A stretch of 64,000 nucleotides of DNA. It comes from Aquibaculum sediminis (GTDB taxonomy: Bacteria; Pseudomonadota; Alphaproteobacteria; Kiloniellales; DSM-21159). Every line of letters begins with the position of its first letter. The stretch's first letter is position 1. Below are positions 58,551 to 64,000 of the stretch, one piece after another. A model generated the notes under the pieces. The model was not told the origin of the DNA. It made no database searches and was given only the letters and a program-made list of their open reading frames with translations. The stretch spans positions 124,001 to 188,000 of the forward strand of contig NZ_JBFCVK010000002.1 in the NCBI RefSeq assembly GCF_040712085.1, written 5' to 3'. A program made the position numbers and the translations under genes.

Positions 58551-58988
58551 ATGAGTCGCGCAACCCTGTTTAATTCTCCCCTGCTGCTCGGATTCGACCA
58601 GCTTGAGCGTGCACTGGATCGTATGAACAAGAGCACGGGGGACGGCTATCCCCCCTATAATGTTGAGCAGATCGATGATGGGCATCTGCGCATCACCCTC
58701 GCGGTCGCCGGCTTTTCCGAAGCCGAGCTCAGCGTCCAGATCGAGAACAACCAGCTGGTGATACGTGGCCGGCAGGAGCCGGAGTCCGAGGATCGGGTCT
58801 TCCTGCATCGCGGCATTGCCGCCCGTCAGTTTCAGCGGGCTTTCGTCCTGGCCGACGGCATCGAGGTGGAGTCGGCGCGCCTGGACAATGGCCTGCTGCA
58901 CATCGATCTGCGCCGCCCAATCGAAGAGCCGGTGGTCCGCCGCATCGATATCGAGCGCAGCGGGACCGGCAGCAAGGCCCTCACCTGA
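58551..58988 (+). CDS. Hsp20/IbpA-family small heat-shock protein
   Basis: This 145-residue protein has an N-terminal arm (SPLLLGFDQLERALDRMNKS), the alpha-crystallin beta-sandwich (PPYNVEQIDDGHLRITLAVAGF... AARQFQRAFVLADGIEVESARLDNGLLHIDLRRP) and a C-terminal tail. It holds unfolding proteins under heat stress. It is likely regulated twice: at transcription by an RpoH-type promoter and at translation by the ROSE-like stem just before its start. DUF1150 follows 80 bases later, the usual alphaproteobacterial pair. Confidence 0.93.
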   Translation: MSRATLFNSPLLLGFDQLERALDRMNKSTGDGYPPYNVEQIDDGHLRITLAVAGFSEAELSVQIENNQLVIRGRQEPESEDRVFLHRGIAARQFQRAFVLADGIEVESARLDNGLLHIDLRRPIEEPVVRRIDIERSGTGSKALT

Positions 58989-59068
58989 ACAGCCAGACTA
59001 TTTTCACGGATGGATCGTCGCCTTGGCCGCAATGCGGGATAGCGGCGGTCGCTCAAAGGAGTTGAATC

Positions 59069-59287
59069 ATGCAGGACAGACTTCAGACACTGCGTCACAT
59101 TTCGCCAACCGATTTCGCCAGCGTCGGTGTCAATCAGGTCGCGTACGTACGCAAGTCCGAAAACCAGGATGGTGAACTGTACGCCATTTTCGCTGCCGAC
59201 GGTACGCAGATAGCCGTTGCGGCCAGTCAGGCACTCGCCTTCGCCGCCATCCGCCAGCACGACATGGAGCCGCTCAGTACCCACTGA
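59069..59287 (+). CDS. DUF1150 family protein
   Basis: This 72-residue protein (LRHISPTDFASVGVNQVAYVRKSE, ADGTQIAVAASQALAFAAIRQHDMEPLSTH) fits DUF1150, a family found next to hsp20 in many Alphaproteobacteria. Function is unknown; it is presumably expressed under the same heat control. The ATG at 59069 follows AAAGGAG. Confidence 0.88.
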   Translation: MQDRLQTLRHISPTDFASVGVNQVAYVRKSENQDGELYAIFAADGTQIAVAASQALAFAAIRQHDMEPLSTH

Positions 59288-59348
59288 GCCAAATCGTTTG
59301 GTCCAGCCCCGCCGGTCACTCCGCGCGGGGCTGCGGCACAGTCAGCCG

Positions 59349-59813
59349 CTAGGCGGCGCGGCTATTCGCGGATTCGGTCAGCAGCGCGTAGATCGCATCC
59401 CGGCTGTCGCTGCCGCGCAGCTTCTCGCACACACTGCGGTCGCGCAGCAGGCGGGAAACCCGCGCCAGGGCCTTGAGATGGTCCGCTCCAGCCTGTTCGG
59501 GCGCAAGAAGCACGCACACCAGGTCCACCGGCTGCTCGTCGATGGCGTCGAAGTCCACCGGCGTCTCCAGACGCGCAAAGAGCGCGTGAAGGCGATCGAG
59601 GTTGGCCAGCTTGCCGTGCGGAATGGCAATGCCGTTCCCCACACCCGTGGTTCCCAGGCGTTCGCGTTCAACCAGCACCTCGAAGATGGCCCGCTCCGGC
59701 TGGCCTACGACCTCGGCCGCGCGCCGCGCCAGTTCCTGCAAGGCCTGCTTCTTGCTAGTGACGCGCAGAGCCGGAATGACCCCTTCAGGGCTAAGCATAT
59801 CGGCGATTTCCAT
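59349..59813 (-). CDS. ptsN: PTS IIA-like nitrogen-regulatory protein PtsN
   Basis: The start is taken at the ATG at 59813, giving 154 residues, the usual length; an in-frame TTG at 59855 would overlap hpf. The EIIA-Ntr phosphorylation site is His66 in TTGVGNGIAIPHGKL. It takes phosphate from the PTS-Ntr chain (EI-Ntr, NPr) and regulates potassium and nitrogen functions. It is the last gene of the lpt-rpoN-hpf-ptsN cluster, 22 bases after hpf. Confidence 0.93.
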   Translation of the reverse strand: MEIADMLSPEGVIPALRVTSKKQALQELARRAAEVVGQPERAIFEVLVERERLGTTGVGNGIAIPHGKLANLDRLHALFARLETPVDFDAIDEQPVDLVCVLLAPEQAGADHLKALARVSRLLRDRSVCEKLRGSDSRDAIYALLTESANSRAA

Positions 59814-59835
59814 TGTACGGATCCCGGCGTGCCGT

Positions 59836-60444
59836 CTAGCCGTCGCGATTTCCAAGAGGATCTATCCACCCAATGTTGCCGTCGTTCCGGCGGTACACCA
59901 TGTTGATCCCTCCGTGCGCCCGGTTCTGGAACAGCAGCGCGGGCTGATCTGCAAGATCCATGCGCATCACCGCTTCGCCCACCGTCAGGTTGGGCACCTC
60001 GGTCTGCATTTCCGCGACGACCAGCGGCTGGTCGCCGTTCAGCGACTCCTTGCCGTCCGGTTCTTCTGCGGCCGCTTCCTCTGAAACATTCTCGGGTGCG
60101 AGAATGTACTGCTGCGCCGGGAGCACGTCCGCGGCCGTGGCCGGTATCCGCCCATGGTCGCGCAAACGCCGCTTATAGCGCCGGAGTTGCTTCGCAAGAC
60201 GATCCGCCGCCATGTCGAAGGCAGGATGCACGTCCTGCGCTTCGCCCGTGGCCTGCAGCAGCAGGCCCCGGCCGACGTGGATCGATAAGGCCGCACGAAA
60301 GAGGAAGGCATCCTTGGACAGCGTGACGCTGGCCTCAATGGCATCGCCAAAGTACTTGTCCAGGATTCCACTCAGGCGGTCGTAGGCGTATTGGCGGAAG
60401 GCATCGCCGGTATCGACATGCCGACCTTTAACCGACAACTGCAT
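59836..60444 (-). CDS. hpf: Ribosome hibernation-promoting factor, long form
   Basis: This 202-residue protein has the HPF/YfiA N-domain (MQLSVKGRHVDTGDAFRQYAYDRLSGILDKYFG) and the C-terminal dimerisation domain of the long form (VVAEMQTEVPNLTVGEAVMRMDLADQPALLFQNRAHGGINMVYRRNDGNIGWIDP), joined by an acidic linker. It makes inactive 100S ribosome dimers in stationary phase. It starts at the ATG at 60444. A good promoter lies at 60512-60540. Confidence 0.93.
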   Translation of the reverse strand: MQLSVKGRHVDTGDAFRQYAYDRLSGILDKYFGDAIEASVTLSKDAFLFRAALSIHVGRGLLLQATGEAQDVHPAFDMAADRLAKQLRRYKRRLRDHGRIPATAADVLPAQQYILAPENVSEEAAAEEPDGKESLNGDQPLVVAEMQTEVPNLTVGEAVMRMDLADQPALLFQNRAHGGINMVYRRNDGNIGWIDPLGNRDG

Positions 60445-60511
60445 TTATCTTTCCTCGGCTCCGAAGCCCGGCATCTCCCCTCGCTCAGGGGGCCTGTTCG
60501 CGAGCGGCCGG

Positions 60512-60540
60512 ACCATAGGTTCGCCCCCTCAGGGTGTCAA
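60512..60540 (-). promoter_or_regulatory. Promoter of hpf
   Basis: On the minus strand TTGACA (60540-60535), a 17-base spacer and TATGGT (60517-60512) form a near-consensus housekeeping promoter 68 bases before the hpf start. Hence hpf-ptsN can be transcribed apart from rpoN. Confidence 0.75.
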
Positions 60541-60634
60541 CTCCCCCTGCCACCCCTTCGCAGGAAGCCTCCGGTCCCCTGAATATCGACCCGCATTCTG
60601 CGGGCTGCAAGCCGGAAAAAGCATAATCGACCGG

Positions 60635-62077
60635 TCATCCGGCTAGCCGGGCCTGCCGCCGGCGTTGCCGCGATGTCGGAATGTTCATTGCTTCCCGGTA
60701 TTTGGCCACGGTACGTCGGGCGATCTCGATGCCATCCTGCTTGAGCAGGGCGACCAAGGCCTCGTCACTGAGGATAGCGTCTGGCGATTCCCCTTCGATC
60801 AGGCTGCGAACCCTCTGCCGGATGCTCTCGGCCGCGTGGGCGTCGCCCTCGGCGCCGGCAATCGCCGTGGTGAAGAAATAGCTGAGCGCGAAGGTGCCGC
60901 GCGGACAGGCAAGATGCTTGTTGGCAATGGCCCGGCTGACGGTGGATTCGTGCAGCGTCAGTTTTTCGGCGAGGGCACGCCGGGTGAGGGGGCGCAGGCC
61001 GGCGGCGCCCTGCTCGAAGAAGCTGCGTTGGGCATCGACCAGCGCTGCGGCGACTCGCAGCAGCGTGTCACCGCGCTGCTGCAGGCTGCGTTCCAGCCAG
61101 CGGGCAGCCTGATAGTGCTCCGAGAGATAGCTTTTCTCGTCTGCTGTGCGACAGCGGCGCACCAGTTGCTGATAGGCGGCGCCGTCCACGCTCACCTGGA
61201 TCCGGCTCTCGGGATTGAGAGTGACCCGCCAGTCGCCAGCGCCGTCGCGCGTCACCAGCACCTCAGGCACCCGTGTTTCAGGGAGCGGTGCGTCAAATGT
61301 GGCACCGGGCGCGGCGTCCAGTCGACGCAGTTCGCCCACCATCTCAGCCAGGTCGTCCTCATCGACGCCGCAGAGCGTCTGCAGCCGCGACCAGTGGCCT
61401 TCGGCAAGCAGCGGCAGATTGTCCAGCAGCGTCTGCATGGCTGGGTCCAGCCGATTGAGCCTGGCCAGCTGCAAGGCAAAGCACTCCGGCAGTGATCGGG
61501 CGAAGACGCCGCTGGGCTCCAGGTCCTGCAGGCGCGGGATGAGGGCTTCCAGGTTGGCCGGCGGGCACCCGAGGTCCGTGGCCAGTTCGGGCAGTTCAGC
61601 GCGCAAGTACCCGTCCAGCTCCAGGGCATCGATCAGCGCGGCTGCAAGCGCGCGTTCCTGTTGGTTAAACCGTTCCAGGCGGAGCTGTTCCAGGAGGTGC
61701 TCGCGCAATCCGATTTCGGGCTGCGGGAGGTGTTCCAGGGACCAGTCGGAGTCCTCTCCAGCGGTTGCTGGCGCGGAAAGATCCTGGGACGGCCAGGACT
61801 CCTCGATCCCGTTCTCGTCCCAGTCCGACCAGTCCGTGGGCTGCTGCGATGGAGCCTCTGCAGCCAGTGTCTGCGCTGCTTCGAGCCCGTCACCCGTCTC
61901 GGCGGCATCCGGCAGATCCTGGGCCCGCTCGAGCAGAGGGTTCTCGACCAGCTCCGCCTCGACGAAGGCTTCCAGTTCGCTCTGGGAGAGCTGCAGCAGC
62001 TTGATCGCCTGCTGCAGGCGTGCCGTCATGGCCAGGCTTTGCGTGGGGCGCAGAACCAGGCTGTGACGTGGCGGCAT
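60635..62077 (-). CDS. rpoN: RNA polymerase sigma-54 factor
   Basis: This 480-residue protein has the N-terminal activator-interaction region (LRPTQSLAMTARLQQAIKLLQLSQSELEAFVE, glutamine-rich), an acidic region II, a core-binding domain, the HTH, and the RpoN box ARRTVAKYRE near the C-terminus (residues 455-464). It directs transcription of genes with -24/-12 promoters, needing enhancer-binding proteins. It lies between lptB (8-base gap) and hpf, the standard alphaproteobacterial order. Confidence 0.96.
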   Translation of the reverse strand: MPPRHSLVLRPTQSLAMTARLQQAIKLLQLSQSELEAFVEAELVENPLLERAQDLPDAAETGDGLEAAQTLAAEAPSQQPTDWSDWDENGIEESWPSQDLSAPATAGEDSDWSLEHLPQPEIGLREHLLEQLRLERFNQQERALAAALIDALELDGYLRAELPELATDLGCPPANLEALIPRLQDLEPSGVFARSLPECFALQLARLNRLDPAMQTLLDNLPLLAEGHWSRLQTLCGVDEDDLAEMVGELRRLDAAPGATFDAPLPETRVPEVLVTRDGAGDWRVTLNPESRIQVSVDGAAYQQLVRRCRTADEKSYLSEHYQAARWLERSLQQRGDTLLRVAAALVDAQRSFFEQGAAGLRPLTRRALAEKLTLHESTVSRAIANKHLACPRGTFALSYFFTTAIAGAEGDAHAAESIRQRVRSLIEGESPDAILSDEALVALLKQDGIEIARRTVAKYREAMNIPTSRQRRRQARLAG

Positions 62078-62085
62078 AGGGGCGA

Positions 62086-62880
62086 TCAGCGGCTGAAGCG
62101 TTCGCCCAGGTAAACCCGGCGCACGTCGGGGTTCTCGACGATCTCGTCCGGCCGCCCTTCCATCAGGACACGGCCGTCGTGGATGATGTAGGCGCGGTCG
62201 ACGATATCGAGGGTCTCGCGCACGTTATGATCGGTGATCAGCACGCCGATGCCCCGATCCTTGAGGTGCAGGACCAGTTCACGGATGTCGGCCACGGCGA
62301 TGGGATCGATCCCGGCCAGCGGCTCGTCCAATAGAATGAAGCGCGGATCGGCGGCAAGGGCTCGGGCGATCTCGCAGCGCCGCCGCTCACCGCCGGACAG
62401 CGCCAGGGCAGGGGAGCGGCGCAGATGGGTGATGGAGAACTCGTCGAGCAGCTGCTCCAGCCGCTGGCGGCGCCGGCCCCGGTCCTTCTCGACGACCTCG
62501 AGCACGCTGCGAATGTTCTGCTCCACCGTCATGCCGCGGAAGATCGAGGCTTCCTGCGGCAGGTAGCCGATGCCGAGCCGCGCGCGTCGGTACATGGGCA
62601 GGTCGGTCACGTCCTGCCCGTCGAGCGCCACATAGCCCGCGTCAGGCGCCAGCAGTCCCGATATGATGTAGAAACAGGTGGTCTTGCCGGCGCCGTTGGG
62701 CCCGAGCAGACCGACCGCTTCGCCGCGGCGCAGGCGCAGGGTGACGTCGCGCAGCACGATGCGCCCGGAAAAGGATTTGCCGATGGAAACGGCTTCCAGA
62801 CCGCGCGCTTCCGGCACCGCGCGCGGCAAGGGGGTTACCCTGGCGTCCGTGCCTTGCGGGCTGTGCAGATCGGGTGTCAC
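62086..62880 (-). CDS. lptB: LPS export ABC transporter ATP-binding protein
   Basis: This 264-residue ABC ATPase starts at the GTG at 62880 overlapping the lptA stop by 4 bases. Walker A is GPNGAGKTT, signature LSGGERRR, Walker B FILLDEPLAGID, with the H-loop in ITDHNVRE. It drives LptFG to extract lipopolysaccharide from the inner membrane and push it across the LptC-LptA bridge. It is in operon with lptA and lptC. Confidence 0.95.
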   Translation of the reverse strand: MTPDLHSPQGTDARVTPLPRAVPEARGLEAVSIGKSFSGRIVLRDVTLRLRRGEAVGLLGPNGAGKTTCFYIISGLLAPDAGYVALDGQDVTDLPMYRRARLGIGYLPQEASIFRGMTVEQNIRSVLEVVEKDRGRRRQRLEQLLDEFSITHLRRSPALALSGGERRRCEIARALAADPRFILLDEPLAGIDPIAVADIRELVLHLKDRGIGVLITDHNVRETLDIVDRAYIIHDGRVLMEGRPDEIVENPDVRRVYLGERFSR

Positions 62881-63746
62881 TCGCTCTCCCCTTCAGCAGG
62901 TTCGTCCCCGGAGACATCATCACCAGGTACGTCATCACCGGGTAGGTCGTCCTGGGACAGCAGGCCGCGCACCGGCGTTCCCTCCCCGGCGAGCAGCCGG
63001 CTGACGCCGGTGCGCAGGTCGATCTCGGCCCGTTCGCCATTCAACTGCGTCTGGCCACGCGTCACCTTCACGTCGCCATCCAGCACGGCTGTCTGCTCTG
63101 CAGCGTAGTAGACCCCGCGCGCACCCCGGGCAACGACGCTGTCGCTGCTGACCTCGATACCGCCCTCGGCCTGGACCTCGACCAGGCTTTCACGGCTTGG
63201 TCCGTCCGTACCGGAAAAGCGGGCGGAAATCACCTCGCCGCGCACTTCCTCCCCCGCGGCCGGCCGGCGCAGCACGGCGTTGCCGCGCGCCACGGCCAGC
63301 GGGCCGCCCTCGGCCGCTTCGAAGTACTCCAGGCTTTCCTCCGCCGTGACCACTTCCGTATCGGTCTCCAGGCGCAGGTCGTCGCCGGTGACCCGGAAAG
63401 ACCGCTCGTCAACGTAGTAGATCGCACGGTCGCCGGTCATCCGTTCGTTGGCGGTTTCCACGATGACGCCGCCGATGGCTTCCACCCGGATGATGCGTTC
63501 CTGCCCCTCGTCGTCACGGCGATAGTGCGCCGCAAGCACCTGGGCGCGCACCGTCATGTCGTCCCGGCGGGCCACGGCATTGCCGCGGGCGAGGTAGACC
63601 TGCTCCTCGCGCTGCCACTCGATGCCTTCCTCGGCGATGATCTCCAGGGAGCCGCCATCACTGAAGGTGGCCTGCGCCATGGCCTGGCCGGCCAGGAGGA
63701 GGGCAAGGCAAAGCCCGAGCAACAGCCTTGCAGGCGCACGTATCAT
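62877..63746 (-). CDS. lptA: LPS transport periplasmic protein LptA
   Basis: This 289-residue protein has a signal peptide of about 24 residues (ending GQAMAQA) and repeated strands of the OstA beta-jellyroll (ARGNAVARRDDMTVRAQVLAAHY, NERMTGDRAIYYVDERSFRVTG, ARGNAVLRRPAAGEEVRGEV, RGVYYAAEQTAVLDGDVKVTRG). It is longer than E. coli LptA (185), with a C-terminal acidic tail (DDVPGDDVSGDEPAEGESE). It bridges the inner and outer membranes for lipopolysaccharide transport. It overlaps lptC by ATGA. Confidence 0.92.
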   Translation of the reverse strand: MIRAPARLLLGLCLALLLAGQAMAQATFSDGGSLEIIAEEGIEWQREEQVYLARGNAVARRDDMTVRAQVLAAHYRRDDEGQERIIRVEAIGGVIVETANERMTGDRAIYYVDERSFRVTGDDLRLETDTEVVTAEESLEYFEAAEGGPLAVARGNAVLRRPAAGEEVRGEVISARFSGTDGPSRESLVEVQAEGGIEVSSDSVVARGARGVYYAAEQTAVLDGDVKVTRGQTQLNGERAEIDLRTGVSRLLAGEGTPVRGLLSQDDLPGDDVPGDDVSGDEPAEGESE

Positions 63747-64000
63747 GGCAGGTCCCCCTCTTGTGGTTCTTCATACAGTAGTAATCGGGACTGGCCGGTA
63801 AAGACAACCTTTGCCCCACGTTCCTCGATTCGGAAGCCCTCGGAGTTGATATGGCCGACCGGGCCCTGGCCCTGCACCGGATCGTGCCCCTCGGCCCGGC
63901 CGCCGGGGATGTCGAGCCAGGCGCTTTCGGTGACCACTTCGAAGCCCTCGTCGTGGAACAGCGTGACCTCCTCCGCCAATTGCATCAATTGATCTTCCCG
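63743..64000 (-). CDS. lptC: LPS export ABC transporter periplasmic protein LptC, C-terminal part
   Basis: The open frame enters from the right edge and ends at 63743 (86 codons inside). The segment EVTLFHDEGFEVVTESAWLDIPGGRAEGHDPVQGQGPVGHINSEGF is typical of the LptC jellyroll. Its stop overlaps the lptA start. The start and membrane anchor lie beyond the window. It passes lipopolysaccharide from LptBFG to LptA. Confidence 0.85.
   Translation of the reverse strand, partial: REDQLMQLAEEVTLFHDEGFEVVTESAWLDIPGGRAEGHDPVQGQGPVGHINSEGFRIEERGAKVVFTGQSRLLLYEEPQEGDLP

Noticed and set aside
60512..60560. Sigma-54 promoter for hpf (GGCAGG...TTGAC)
   Set aside because: The GC of the -12 element is missing at the right distance; a consensus sigma-70 promoter overlaps the spot.

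Overview
The window is GC-rich, tightly packed chromosomal DNA. It is almost certainly from an alphaproteobacterium, probably Rhodospirillales-like; the family cannot be fixed from sequence alone. The evidence is the cluster lptC-lptA-lptB-rpoN-hpf-ptsN, rpmI-rplT followed by pheS-pheT, coaBC-dut, hsp20 next to a DUF1150 gene, and small DUF6494 and DUF6356 genes. I found no rRNA, tRNA, CRISPR array, insertion sequence or prophage. About 65 protein genes cover nearly everything. The only gene-free stretch over 300 bases lies at about 14991-15326, and it appears to hold a small RNA.

Layout. 1-4 kb: an NfeD-type membrane protease (cut by the window edge), a UMF1-type MFS transporter and a YheT-type hydrolase. 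4-9 kb: an RNA uracil methyltransferase, then a four-gene minus-strand operon that pairs an arylsulfotransferase-family protein with a PAPS-type sulfotransferase and two membrane proteins. 9-15 kb: a TetR regulator divergent from an acyl-CoA dehydrogenase over a palindromic operator, then pmbA, a pyrimidine nucleotidase, a DUF2244-like membrane protein and exonuclease III. 15-22 kb: a glutamine amidotransferase, a three-domain acyl-activating/acyltransferase protein, accA, dapD and dapE. 22-25 kb: modABC with a ModE-like palindrome, then a DksA/TraR-type zinc-finger protein. 25-31 kb: gamma-glutamyltransferase, azlC-azlC-azlD, an MFS transporter and a HAD phosphatase. 31-36 kb: a dimethylglycine/sarcosine dehydrogenase-like flavoprotein and a Fur-boxed TonB receptor. 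36-41 kb: an AbrB-Doc toxin-antitoxin pair, NIPSNAP, an alpha/beta hydrolase, soxR divergent from a metallo-hydrolase over a SoxR box, a Rieske ferredoxin, a Tat-exported protein and a DUF4394-like protein. 41-49 kb: rpmI-rplT-pheS-pheT, a phosphate transporter, a ketopantoate reductase and a pseudouridine synthase. 49-55 kb: periplasmic glucan protein, rimO, a paired palindromic repeat, coaBC-dut-Rrf2 and DUF6356. 55-59 kb: Lrp, an SLC1-type symporter, a catalytically degenerate CobB homologue, and hsp20 with a ROSE-like thermometer plus DUF1150. 59-64 kb: ptsN, hpf, rpoN, lptB, lptA and partial lptC.

Most of this is housekeeping. The least explained items are the CobB-like protein that has lost its P-loop lysine and both glutaminase catalytic residues, the two head-to-head copies of an asymmetric palindromic element after rimO, the double sulfotransferase operon, and the candidate 120-nt RNA upstream of xth. 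Three short tandem repeats also sit exactly at gene boundaries.
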